This document shows, piece after piece, positions 26,919-34,552 of a DNA stretch of 36,081 nucleotides; position 1 is the first letter of the stretch, and every line of letters begins with the position of its first letter. Under the pieces are notes generated by a model, which was not told where the DNA came from, ran no database searches, and saw only the letters and a program-made list of their open reading frames with translations. This DNA is from JAAYKM01 sp964408155 (GTDB lineage: Bacteria; Desulfobacterota; Syntrophia; Syntrophales; JAAYKM01). The stretch covers positions 1-36,081 of the forward strand of contig CAYOYJ010000004.1 of NCBI GenBank assembly GCA_964408155.1, in the 5' to 3' direction. The position numbers and the translations under genes are program-made.

Positions 26919-28115
26919 TCAACCGACAGCAGCGCGTATTTTTTCTCCCAGGGTTACGCCGCGTGCATAACATTCTTTAAGAATTTCGTCGGTCGGCGCA
27001 TTTTTAGCCTTCAGGGGCTCGCCCGTCCTGTCGATACCCATTTCCTTCATCTGTGCATCGATATGCCCCGCCGCCTCCCCGCTCCAACCATAGGAACCGA
27101 AGGCGAATCCCATCAGATTCTTCGGTTTCAGGCCCTTCATGTAGGTCAGAATATCCGCCATCTGAGGGAGCATATTGTTGTTCAGCGTCGATGAGCCGAC
27201 GACCACGGCGGCGGCATCCAGCAGTTCGTGCATGATGTCGCTGCGATGATAGCAGTCCATGCACATGAATTTCACATGAATCCCCTGACATGCAAGTCCT
27301 TCCGCAACGGCCCGGGCCATTTTCTCCGTATTGTGCCACATGGAGCCGTAAACAATCACGGCCTTGGCAGTCGGTTTCCGGGCCGTCCACTCGACATATT
27401 TCCGGATGATCCACTGGGGATTTTGCTTCCAGATGGGACCGTGGTCGGGGGCGATGATCCGGATGTTGAGGCCGCAGGCGGCGACCCGCTGGATGAGTTT
27501 CGTTACCAATGGTGCATAAGGCATTAAAATATTTGCGAAATATGTCGAAGCCTCGAATTCCAGAATATCCTCGGGTATGTCTCCATCGAACCGTTCAGAC
27601 GAGGCGTAATGCATCCCGAAACCATCCTGGGAAAAAAGGAGCTGGTCGTCTTCCAGGTAGGAGAACATGCTGTCCGGCCAGTGGACCATTCTGGTTTCCA
27701 GACAGGTCAGGTTCATGTTGCCCAGGGAAATCGAATCTTCGTCCCTGACGGGAATAATTTCCTGCGGAAGCACAAAGAGTTCCTTCAACACCTTCGCGCC
27801 CATAGAGGAGGCATACACCGCGTCCGGCTTAATTTCAGCCATGACTTCAGCCAGACACCCCGAGTGGTCCATTTCGGCGTGATTCGAGACGATGATTTCA
27901 ATCTCTTTCGGGTCGAGGACAGAATGGATTCGAGCCATCATTTCATTCTTGAAGGGCGCTTTGACCGTATCGATCAGGGTCGGTCTTTCCGCCATGATCA
28001 GATAGGCATTGTGGGTGCTTCCCCTTTTGGTCTGATAACCATGGAAATCGCGAATATTCCAGTCGACGGCCCCCACCCAGTAGACGTTATTACTGATTTT
28101 GACTGCGCTATACAT
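26919..28115 (-). CDS. Flavodiiron protein (rubredoxin:oxygen / NO oxidoreductase, FprA/ROO type)
   Basis: 398 residues. A metallo-beta-lactamase-like diiron domain (about 1-245) carries HAEMDH with H79, E81, D83 and H84. The remaining ligands are seen in MVHWPDS, SQDGFG and APDHGPIW, so the diiron site is complete. A flavodoxin domain (about 250-398) starts AVIVYGSMWHNTEKMA, the FMN phosphate loop. No C-terminal rubredoxin or flavin reductase fusion is present; rubredoxin is encoded separately just downstream. The enzyme reduces O2 to water, or NO to N2O, without making superoxide. The frame opens at a TTG (28127) that touches GGGAGG; the ATG at 28115 is preferred. Confidence 0.95.
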   Translation of the reverse strand: MYSAVKISNNVYWVGAVDWNIRDFHGYQTKRGSTHNAYLIMAERPTLIDTVKAPFKNEMMARIHSVLDPKEIEIIVSNHAEMDHSGCLAEVMAEIKPDAVYASSMGAKVLKELFVLPQEIIPVRDEDSISLGNMNLTCLETRMVHWPDSMFSYLEDDQLLFSQDGFGMHYASSERFDGDIPEDILEFEASTYFANILMPYAPLVTKLIQRVAACGLNIRIIAPDHGPIWKQNPQWIIRKYVEWTARKPTAKAVIVYGSMWHNTEKMARAVAEGLACQGIHVKFMCMDCYHRSDIMHELLDAAAVVVGSSTLNNNMLPQMADILTYMKGLKPKNLMGFAFGSYGWSGEAAGHIDAQMKEMGIDRTGEPLKAKNAPTDEILKECYARGVTLGEKIRAAVG

Positions 28116-28184
28116 GCTATTTTGCAACCTCCCTCTTCAAAAATCGATTTGAATTGCCGGCGGTAAAAAATTGTCTTGCAGGAC

Positions 28185-28212
28185 ATTAACAAAGTTTCCC
28201 GAGATTCGTCAA
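28185..28212 (-). promoter_or_regulatory. Candidate promoter of the flavodiiron protein-rubredoxin operon
   Basis: On the minus strand TTGACG (28207-28212) and GTTAAT (28185-28190) are 16 bases apart, about 70 bases before the start codon. No clear operator palindrome was seen beside it. Confidence 0.4.
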
Positions 28213-28244
28213 CAAATCATCTTATGGCCACTCCATTTCGCCGG

Positions 28245-28273
28245 TTGACAAAGAGTCTTTTTTATATTATTGA
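28245..28273 (+). promoter_or_regulatory. Candidate promoter of tRNA-Asn
   Basis: A perfect TTGACA (28245-28250) is followed after 17 bases by TATTGA (28268-28273), with further TA-rich hexamers just before it. The tRNA begins 22 bases after the -10 box, a normal leader length. Confidence 0.5.
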
Positions 28274-28294
28274 GCAGCGACTTTTTTTATTTAT

Positions 28295-28370
28295 TCCTCA
28301 GTAGCTCAGTCGGTAGAGCAGATGGCTGTTAACCATCGGGTCCGTGGTTCGAGTCCGCGCTGGGGAGCCA
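28295..28370 (+). tRNA. tRNA-Asn (anticodon GTT)
   Basis: A 76-base tRNA. The acceptor stem TCCTCAG pairs with CTGGGGA. The D-arm reads AGCTCAGTCGGTAGAGCA. The anticodon stem GATGG/CCATC encloses the loop CTGTTAA, giving GTT. The T-arm contains GGTTCGAGTCC. CCA is encoded in the DNA at 28368-28370. Confidence 0.97.
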
Positions 28371-28407
28371 GACATAAGCGTCCGTAAGTGACGCAAATCA
28401 TAAAATT

Positions 28408-28445
28408 GGCCCTTTGAAAATATATCAGGGCCTGTTTTATTTTTT
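28408..28445 (+). terminator. Intrinsic terminator after tRNA-Asn
   Basis: GGCCCT (28408-28413) pairs with AGGGCC (28427-28432) across a 13-base loop, followed by a T-rich run to 28445. It lies 37 bases after the tRNA. Confidence 0.6.
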
Positions 28446-28446
28446 G

Positions 28447-28455
28447 TGCTATGAT
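28447..28455 (+). promoter_or_regulatory. Candidate extended -10 element for recD
   Basis: TG-C-TATGAT at 28447-28455 resembles an extended -10 element and lies just after the tRNA-Asn terminator, about 70 bases before the recD start. No -35 box is recognisable at the right distance, so this is weak. Confidence 0.25.
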
Positions 28456-28526
28456 CGTGCCCGATTTAGAAAACCGAACGATTTCAGCTCAATCCTTCAA
28501 TAAATTTGGCGTCAGGAATGACCCCC

Positions 28527-30425
28527 ATGACATCTTTTGCAGCGTCCGATGCGGACACCCGATATTCTGCCCTGTCGCGACATTTCGCCGATTTCATGAT
28601 CCGGCTCCATGGTACATATTGCCCCGAATTATATCTGGCGGCCTTTCTGGTCACCGACGCCACTCTGAATGGTCATATCTGCCTGAATCTGCGTGCCCTT
28701 GAAAAACAGGTGTTTCAGATAGATGGATTCTCCGCCCTGCCCTCGCCTCCCACCGACGCCTGGTCGGAAATATTGAAATGCTCCCCGGTGGTAGGAACGC
28801 CCGGGGACTTCAAACCCCTGATCCTGGATGACGCTGATCGGTTGTACACGTACCGGTACTGGCACTATGAAAAATCTGTCGCTGAACGGGTTATTAAAAT
28901 GGCCGGCCGACGTAACCCCTCCCTGGCCTCGATCCGCCCGGAGAGCTGCGTTGACCTGCTTCTTCGCCTCTTTCCTGAAGTGATACGGCAAAAAGGGCTG
29001 CCTCCGGGTCAGGTCATTGCCGCCTTGATTGCCCTGACGCGCGATTTCTGCCTTATTTCCGGCAGTCCCGGTACGGGCAAAACCACCGCCGTGGCACGTA
29101 TTCTCGCTTTTATTCTGGAACTGACAAACAAACCGGATGTCAGAATTGCCCTGTCGGCGCCCACAGCCAAAGCAGCCATTCGCTTGCAGGAAGCCATTTC
29201 CCGTGCCAAGCAGACCCTGCCCTGCGCCGAACACATCAAAAGCCAGATTCCGGAGCAGGCCGCGACCATTCATCGACTTCTGAAAAGCACCGCAGACGGC
29301 GCCCGTTACCACTACGGTCAGAACAATCCCTTGCCCTATGATATTGTTGTCGTGGATGAAGCTTCCATGATCGATTTGCCTCTCATGTACCATCTGCTGG
29401 AAGCGATACCGTCCGCGGCAAAGTTGATCTTTCTGGGCGATCCCCATCAGCTCTCTTCCGTGGAAGCGGGCGCCGTCCTGGGAGACATCTGCCGCACCGT
29501 GGAGACCCATCGGTTCTCTCCGGAGTTGGCCGATCTGATTCGGGCCTATACAGGGTGCGAATTCACAATGTCCGCTGCCACGAATACATCGCCCCTGCGC
29601 GACTGCCTGGTGGAACTGAAAACCAATTATCGGTTGGATGAAGACAGTCCACTGGGGCAACTCAAGCAGGCCGTGATCGAAGGGCATATTGAAACCATTT
29701 TCGGGCTGCTGGAATCCGGGATCGAAAGCATCCGCTGGATCGAAGCGACCGATAACGCGGCGCTTAAGAAAGTGATCGCGACGGAGATTGGACCATATCT
29801 CAGTCAATACTTGAAGATGATAACGGATCAATGTGATATAAAAGAAATTTTTTCGTTCTTTGATACCAATCGCCTTCTATGCGCTGTCCGTAGCGGTCTT
29901 TACGGTACGATCCATTTGAACCGTCTGATGGAAAATCTTTTGAAAGAGCGGTCCGGAACTTTCCGGACGGAGGGGATAAATTATCCCGGCAAAGCCATCA
30001 TGATCAGCCGGAACGATTATAGCCGGCAGTTGTTCAACGGCGATTTGGGATTAATGCTTCCGGACACGGACAGAAAGGGGCGCCTCTCCGTATTTTTCCG
30101 CGACGGTGCAGCCAAGCTGCACCGAATTTCACCCCATGTCTTGCCGGAGCATGAACCAGCCTTTGCCACGACGGTTCATAAAAGCCAGGGATCGGAATAT
30201 GATCGAGTGTTTCTTTTCCTTCCCGAAGCGGACTCACCGGTACTGAATCGGGAACTGCTTTACACGGGTGTCACCCGGGCCAGACGATCCCTGGCCGTGT
30301 GCGCCAGAAGAGAAATACTGGCGGCGGCTCTTTCCCGAAAAGTCAATCGTTATTCGGCCCTTACGGAAAAAATCTGGCAACATCCCGGCTCACAGGGGGG
30401 AAACTTACATGGCCGTCGAGATTGA
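28527..30425 (+). CDS. recD: RecD-type helicase (exodeoxyribonuclease V alpha subunit)
   Basis: About 632 residues. The N-terminal domain (LYLAAFLVTDATLNGHICLNL) resembles RecD of RecBCD rather than the HhH-bearing RecD2. Superfamily 1 helicase motifs follow: Walker A GSPGTGKTT at about 179-187, VVVDEASMID near 274-283, LGDPHQLSSVEAGAVLGD, and near the end TVHKSQGSEYD and LLYTGVTRARR. RecD is the 5'-3' motor of RecBCD. The start is uncertain: ATG 28527 has AGGA ten bases upstream, ATG 28518 and TTG 28506 are in frame. No recB or recC lies beside it; upstream is tRNA-Asn. The stop overlaps the CYTH gene by 17 bases. Confidence 0.88.
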   Translation: MTSFAASDADTRYSALSRHFADFMIRLHGTYCPELYLAAFLVTDATLNGHICLNLRALEKQVFQIDGFSALPSPPTDAWSEILKCSPVVGTPGDFKPLILDDADRLYTYRYWHYEKSVAERVIKMAGRRNPSLASIRPESCVDLLLRLFPEVIRQKGLPPGQVIAALIALTRDFCLISGSPGTGKTTAVARILAFILELTNKPDVRIALSAPTAKAAIRLQEAISRAKQTLPCAEHIKSQIPEQAATIHRLLKSTADGARYHYGQNNPLPYDIVVVDEASMIDLPLMYHLLEAIPSAAKLIFLGDPHQLSSVEAGAVLGDICRTVETHRFSPELADLIRAYTGCEFTMSAATNTSPLRDCLVELKTNYRLDEDSPLGQLKQAVIEGHIETIFGLLESGIESIRWIEATDNAALKKVIATEIGPYLSQYLKMITDQCDIKEIFSFFDTNRLLCAVRSGLYGTIHLNRLMENLLKERSGTFRTEGINYPGKAIMISRNDYSRQLFNGDLGLMLPDTDRKGRLSVFFRDGAAKLHRISPHVLPEHEPAFATTVHKSQGSEYDRVFLFLPEADSPVLNRELLYTGVTRARRSLAVCARREILAAALSRKVNRYSALTEKIWQHPGSQGGNLHGRRD

Positions 30426-30879
30426 AAAAAAATATCTGGTGATCAACGATCTCTGGAAAAAAGTCAATCCGCGCGCTCACCGATGCAAGCAGGGTTATAT
30501 CATGGCCGACCCGTCTTGTTCGATTCGCGTCCGGCTGACGGATGAGCGGGCTTTTCTGGCCATCAAGAAACAAAAAAAGGGCTTGGCACGCTGGGAATTT
30601 GAGTACGAAATACCCATGAGCGATGCCGAGGAGATGCTGAACAACCTGTGCACCAGCCCTTTGATTGAAAAAGCGCGTTACCTGGTCCCCTTTGCGGGAC
30701 ATATCTGGGAGATCGATGTGTTCGCAGGACAAAACAAGGGCCTGGTCGTAGCTGAAGTGGAACTGCAACAAGAAAACGAAATCATTCAGATACCTGCCTG
30801 GCTGGGGCCGGAGGTGACGAACGATCCGCGCTACCTGAACATCAACCTGGTCAAGCATCCCTTTTCTTCATGGCGCTGA
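30409..30879 (+). CDS. CYTH-domain protein (triphosphate tunnel metalloenzyme family)
   Basis: 156 residues beginning MAVEIEKKYLV, with the defining ExExK signature at E4, E6 and K8. Basic and acidic strand residues follow as expected for the eight-strand tunnel: SIRVRLTDERAFLAIK, WEFEYEIP, WEIDVFAGQNKGLVVAEVEL. CYTH proteins bind triphosphates with a metal ion; single-domain bacterial members are often tripolyphosphatases or of unknown role, and class IV adenylate cyclase is less likely. The ATG at 30409 has a G-rich ribosome binding site upstream and lies inside the recD 3' end, so the two are probably translated in tandem. Its last 12 bases overlap the convergent Nudix gene. Confidence 0.87.
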   Translation: MAVEIEKKYLVINDLWKKVNPRAHRCKQGYIMADPSCSIRVRLTDERAFLAIKKQKKGLARWEFEYEIPMSDAEEMLNNLCTSPLIEKARYLVPFAGHIWEIDVFAGQNKGLVVAEVELQQENEIIQIPAWLGPEVTNDPRYLNINLVKHPFSSWR

Positions 30880-31305
30880 CTGACTGAAGTAATCCTGCAG
30901 AATGTCAAGATGATCGAAAACCAGGGGCTCCGGAAGATTGTCCGCCCTGAAGATGGCCGCCTCCTGAGCGTCGTCCGCGGCGACGGGTTCTCCGTCCGCC
31001 CGGGCAATGAAAACGGTCGTAATGGTATGGTGACGCGGGTCTCTTTTCGGATCCGAGTAGGTGTGCCATTGCCGGACCAGTTCAACCTTCAGTCCCGTTT
31101 CTTCAGAGGCCTCTCGAACGGCTGCTTCCTCCAGCGTTTCACCGTAATCGACAAAACCACCCGGAATAGCCCAGCCGAAAGGTTTATTTTTTCGTTTGAT
31201 CAGGACAATTCCCCTGCTCGGGATTTCGATGATGATATCCACCGTCGGAAAAGGATTACGGTAACATTCCAGTTCACCGCCGCAGTGGGGACACTGTTTC
31301 TTCAT
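30868..31305 (-). CDS. Nudix hydrolase with N-terminal zinc-binding-like segment
   Basis: 145 residues. CPHCGGELEC at 5-14 gives a CxxC knuckle plus a third cysteine, resembling a partial zinc ribbon. The full Nudix box runs from G50 to L72: GFVDYGET, E56, then R64-E65 and E68-E69 with G71. Nudix enzymes hydrolyse nucleoside diphosphates linked to another group; the N-terminal cysteines and the IPSRGIVLIKRKNKPFGWAIPGG core recall ADP-ribose or NADH-type pyrophosphatases, but the substrate is not settled. The ATG at 31305 has GGAAAAG upstream. It is a single gene, convergent with the CYTH gene. Confidence 0.88.
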   Translation of the reverse strand: MKKQCPHCGGELECYRNPFPTVDIIIEIPSRGIVLIKRKNKPFGWAIPGGFVDYGETLEEAAVREASEETGLKVELVRQWHTYSDPKRDPRHHTITTVFIARADGEPVAADDAQEAAIFRADNLPEPLVFDHLDILQDYFSQSAP

Positions 31306-31435
31306 ATCTTTTCCTTCCTCATTTTGCTGACGATAACTTCTTCATGGGTATCATAGGTTATTTTTGAACGGATGAAAACCTTTTATAAACTGATTTTTCA
31401 GCGGATCGGCTTTATCCCGCAAGAGACGATTCACC

Positions 31436-31464
31436 TTGACATTTTACAGCCAATCCATTAGCGT
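31436..31464 (+). promoter_or_regulatory. Candidate promoter of the PTS-rimI-pyrK-pyrD operon
   Basis: A perfect TTGACA at 31436-31441 is followed after 17 bases by TAGCGT (31459-31464), a poor -10. The start of EIIA follows at 31500. No leader terminator like the one before pyrR is seen here. Confidence 0.4.
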
Positions 31465-31499
31465 AACGCCTCAAATTGGAAGTAAGGGGGGGAATTCGG

Positions 31500-31910
31500 G
31501 TGATCGGCGTACTGATTACAACACATGGGAATCTCGGCAACGAATTGATCGGAGCCGCCGAAGCGATCAAAGGAAGCCTGAAAAACGTTCTCCACGTTTC
31601 GGTCGACCAAACCAAAAGCGTCGAACAGATCAACAAGGAAATGAGTCAGGCGATCAAAAAGCTGGACCAGGGCCAGGGCGTCCTGATCTTAACCGATCTG
31701 TTCGGCGGAACGCCTTCAAATATTTCTCTCTCCTTCCTGAAAGAAGGAAAGATTGAAGTGGTGACGGGCGTCAATTTGCCCATGATGCTTAAATTATCCG
31801 ATATCAAAGCGGACATGAGTCTAAAGGAATTTGCTTCCTTTATCAGCGAATACGGCAAGAAAAATATCTACTCGGCAAGTGAAATACTGAACAAAAAGTT
31901 ATCAGGTTAA
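31500..31910 (+). CDS. PTS mannose-family EIIA component
   Basis: 136 residues of the EIIA-Man fold. The N-terminus VIGVLITTHGNLG places the phosphorylated histidine at His9, equivalent to His10 of E. coli ManX. LILTDLFGGTPSN is the second family signature. It accepts phosphate from HPr and passes it to EIIB. The start is GTG at 31500, set by AAGGGGGGG about eight bases upstream; an upstream TTG in the same frame would add non-family residues. It is the first gene of the run EIIA-EIIB-EIIC-rimI-pyrK-pyrD, with EIIB eight bases later. Neither HPr nor EI is in the window. Confidence 0.9.
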   Translation: MIGVLITTHGNLGNELIGAAEAIKGSLKNVLHVSVDQTKSVEQINKEMSQAIKKLDQGQGVLILTDLFGGTPSNISLSFLKEGKIEVVTGVNLPMMLKLSDIKADMSLKEFASFISEYGKKNIYSASEILNKKLSG

Positions 31911-31918
31911 ATGGCAAG

Positions 31919-32416
31919 ATGTCTTTTGACATAGCCCTGGTGCGGGTCGATAACAGATTGGTGCACGGTCAGATTCTCGAGGCGTGGATTCCCTATACGG
32001 AAGCGACTTGCATAATCATTGCAGACGACAATCTGGCCGGCGATTTTTTCAGGGAAACCGTCATCCGGATGGCCCTGCCAAGAGACATCGATCTTTACAT
32101 ACACACAGTAGCGGACTTTGCCAAGAGCTACCCCTTTCAGCGGAACACAGGCGAGAAGGCGATTGTTCTGTTCTGCAACATTCAAGACGCGCTTCGGTCA
32201 TTTAATCTGGGCTTTCATTTTGAATCCCTGAACATCGGCAATGTGCACAGTGACAACTGCGCCGTGTGTTGTTCACCTTCCGTATTTCTCAGCGACGAAG
32301 ATATTGGTCAACTTTCCAACATGACCAGGGATTTGGGCGTCCGTATTGACATTCGACGCGTTCCAAAAGAAAAGTCGGGGGATATTCGGGAAATTATCAG
32401 GAAAATCCCTTCCTGA
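31919..32416 (+). CDS. PTS mannose-family EIIB component
   Basis: 165 residues. LVRVDNRLVHGQILEAW at about 7-23 is the EIIB signature, with phospho-acceptor His16. The rest fits the sorbose/mannose EIIB fold, ending in a glutamate- and lysine-rich tail. It would take phosphate from the preceding EIIA and hand it to a sugar in the membrane EIIC/EIID complex. Odd cysteines cluster in NCAVCCSPS near 117-125, which is unusual for the family; their meaning is unclear. ATG at 31919 follows EIIA by eight bases; EIIC follows after 55. Confidence 0.9.
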   Translation: MSFDIALVRVDNRLVHGQILEAWIPYTEATCIIIADDNLAGDFFRETVIRMALPRDIDLYIHTVADFAKSYPFQRNTGEKAIVLFCNIQDALRSFNLGFHFESLNIGNVHSDNCAVCCSPSVFLSDEDIGQLSNMTRDLGVRIDIRRVPKEKSGDIREIIRKIPS

Positions 32417-32471
32417 CCCTTCGGATCCACTTTTATTGATGTATTGCATCGAGGTTTGTACCGTTTAAAAA

Positions 32472-33194
32472 ATGGATCACATTACCATCGACACTCCTGC
32501 CCTGATCAGAATTACCCTGGCAACTCTGGCGGGAACCATACTCTGCCTGGATCGTATCGCCTTCCAGTTGATGCTGTCCCGACCGATCATCGTTGCGCCC
32601 GTCGCGGGTCTGATCCTGGGCGCCCCTCTGACGGGCCTTTGGGTCGGAGCCCTGATCGAGGTCTTCTGGATCAACAAAGCGCCGCTCGGCACCTATTTAC
32701 CGCCCAATGATTCCATCGTTGCCGTCGTTACCGCGATCACCGTGATTATCCTGGCTGAGCATGTGCCTCTTATCCGTCAGGAAACCATCGTTCTTTCCAT
32801 CCTTTGTTTTCTACCCCTTGGCTTTTTCAGCCAGAAACTCGAACCTCTGACGGTGCGTTTCAACGAAAAACTGTCCGACAAGGCGCTTCGGGAAATCGAT
32901 TCCGGGGCTTTTCCGATAAAGCGCCTAAGCCCGATGCGGCCGCTGTTGATTTACGCCTGCTATACTTTTTCTTTAATGTCGCTGTCATTAGTCTCGGGCC
33001 TCGCCGTCATTCCATGGATTTATCAACATCTTCCACCCTTCGCACAGACAGCCCTTTTTTACACTTACTTTACCCTGCCCCCGATCGGGGTGGCGGTCGC
33101 GTTGACAACGACTCATCATAAGAAAACCCTGACCTACTTTTCCATCCTTTTTCTCGTGTCCGTCATGTTTCTGGAAATTCTGAGCTGCATATGA
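32472..33194 (+). CDS. PTS mannose-family EIIC-like membrane component
   Basis: 240 residues, strongly hydrophobic, with about six or seven membrane segments. The N-terminal half keeps family features, such as RPIIVAPVAGLILGAPLTGL followed by GALIEVFWINKAPLGTYLPPN, matching the EIIC-Man region that lines the sugar site. The second half is less recognisable. In the mannose family EIIC always works with EIID, but no EIID follows: the next gene is rimI, which overlaps this one by four bases (ATGA). Whether it transports sugar with an EIID encoded elsewhere, or has turned to a regulatory role, is open. Confidence 0.8.
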   Translation: MDHITIDTPALIRITLATLAGTILCLDRIAFQLMLSRPIIVAPVAGLILGAPLTGLWVGALIEVFWINKAPLGTYLPPNDSIVAVVTAITVIILAEHVPLIRQETIVLSILCFLPLGFFSQKLEPLTVRFNEKLSDKALREIDSGAFPIKRLSPMRPLLIYACYTFSLMSLSLVSGLAVIPWIYQHLPPFAQTALFYTYFTLPPIGVAVALTTTHHKKTLTYFSILFLVSVMFLEILSCI

Positions 33195-33670
33195 ATACAC
33201 CCATCCCGGAAATCAGAACCATGGCCGCCAAAGATCTGGAATCCGTATTAGCCATAGAAAGGGCTTCTTTTAGAAGCCCCTGGACATTCACCATGTTTCA
33301 GCAGGAACTGAATCTTTCCTTCTCCCGTCACCTCGTCATCAGCCGATCCGTGCAGGGGATTGTCGGCTACATCATCTTCTGGATTATTCATGGTGAAACG
33401 CAGCTTCAGCGAATCGCGGTAAAAAGCAATCTCCGCGGTCAAGGAATGGGTAGCCTCCTTATTCAAGAAATGATAAGAATGTGTGCCGTCGAAAACGTCA
33501 CGCAGGGTTCTCTGGAGGTTCGTTCTTCCAATGAACCGGCGTTTCTGCTCTATAAAAAATTCGGGTTTTGCATTTCCGGAATGAGAAAAGGTTATTATAC
33601 GGATAACGGTGAAGACGCTCTAATCATGACCTATACAATGGACAGCCTAAACGGAAAAATTCGACCATGA
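33191..33670 (+). CDS. rimI: Ribosomal protein S18-alanine N-acetyltransferase (RimI-type GNAT)
   Basis: 159 residues forming one GNAT domain. The acetyl-CoA pyrophosphate loop RGQGMG lies at 82-87, followed by SLLIQEMI. SLEVRSSNEPAFLLYKKFGF and RKGYYTDNGEDALIMTY are typical of RimI, which acetylates the N-terminal alanine of ribosomal protein S18. It overlaps EIIC upstream and pyrK downstream by four bases each, so translation of the three is probably coupled. Another GNAT substrate cannot be excluded, but the C-terminal signature is quite RimI-like. Confidence 0.9.
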   Translation: MNTPIPEIRTMAAKDLESVLAIERASFRSPWTFTMFQQELNLSFSRHLVISRSVQGIVGYIIFWIIHGETQLQRIAVKSNLRGQGMGSLLIQEMIRMCAVENVTQGSLEVRSSNEPAFLLYKKFGFCISGMRKGYYTDNGEDALIMTYTMDSLNGKIRP

Positions 33671-34515
33671 CTAAAGTATTGAATCTGGATTCCGGAACTA
33701 TCATTGAAAATCAGGAAATTGCCAAAGACCACTTCGTCATGTCGGTCCTGTTGACATCATATCTCGAAACCGCCCTGCCCGGCCAGTTCATCATGGTGCG
33801 CAAACAGGGCGTGAAGGATCCGCTGCTGCGCAGGCCGCTCAGCTTGTACGGCTTTTTTCAGACGGAAGCGGGAACGGTATTGGAATTTCTGTATCGGGTT
33901 CTGGGCAAAGGCACACTGGCTCTCTCACGTCTGGTCGCGGGGGACACCGTCGATATTCTGGGCCCCCTGGGCAAGCCGTTCGAATTGATCGAGGCCCGGC
34001 CGCACATCATTTTGCTGGCGGGAGGAATCGGGGCGGCCCCGCTTTCCTATTTTCTGGAATATCTTGCAAAGGGGTTGGATCGCTATGGCGAAAATTCGCA
34101 ACGAGCAGAAATGCGCCGTATAATCTTTTATTTTGGCGCAGCCAGCGCAGCCGCATTGGTCGGCCTTCCCCAAATTCAGCGATTCTGCCCCGATGTACGG
34201 GTCGCAACCGATGACGGAAGCACCGGCTTTTCCGGAACAGTCACGGAATTACTCCGCAGAGACCTTCCGGAGTTCGATCCAGAAAAGACCAGTTTATATT
34301 CCTGCGGACCCACGGCCATGATCAAGAGCCTTTCGCAACTGTTGCAAACCTCTTCCATTCCTTGCTACGTATCGATGGAAGAACGCATGGCCTGCGGTAT
34401 CGGCGCCTGCCTGGGCTGTTCCATCAAGGTTCGTCGGGAGTCTTCCGGATGGGCGTACAGTCAGGTCTGCACAGACGGACCCGTCTTTAATATTAAAAAT
34501 CTGCTGTGGGAGTAA
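33667..34515 (+). CDS. pyrK: Dihydroorotate dehydrogenase electron-transfer subunit PyrK
   Basis: 282 residues of the ferredoxin reductase-like family. RRPLSLYGF (55-63) is the FAD-binding motif, LLAGGIGAAPL (116-126) the nucleotide loop, and YSCGPTAMIK lies near 211-220. The C-terminal 2Fe-2S site has Cys243, Cys248, Cys251 and Cys268. PyrK passes electrons from PyrD to NAD in the class 1B enzyme. Overlap with rimI is four bases and pyrD follows after 37, the expected partner order. Confidence 0.94.
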   Translation: MTKVLNLDSGTIIENQEIAKDHFVMSVLLTSYLETALPGQFIMVRKQGVKDPLLRRPLSLYGFFQTEAGTVLEFLYRVLGKGTLALSRLVAGDTVDILGPLGKPFELIEARPHIILLAGGIGAAPLSYFLEYLAKGLDRYGENSQRAEMRRIIFYFGAASAAALVGLPQIQRFCPDVRVATDDGSTGFSGTVTELLRRDLPEFDPEKTSLYSCGPTAMIKSLSQLLQTSSIPCYVSMEERMACGIGACLGCSIKVRRESSGWAYSQVCTDGPVFNIKNLLWE

Positions 34516-34552
34516 ATCGGCCCATCAAACAACGGATAGGATTCAAAAAAAT

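Noticed and set aside
28629..29831. A 400-codon open frame on the minus strand inside recD
   Set aside because: It is antisense to the conserved helicase motifs of recD, and its translation is low in recognisable motifs. It arises from codon bias of the real gene.
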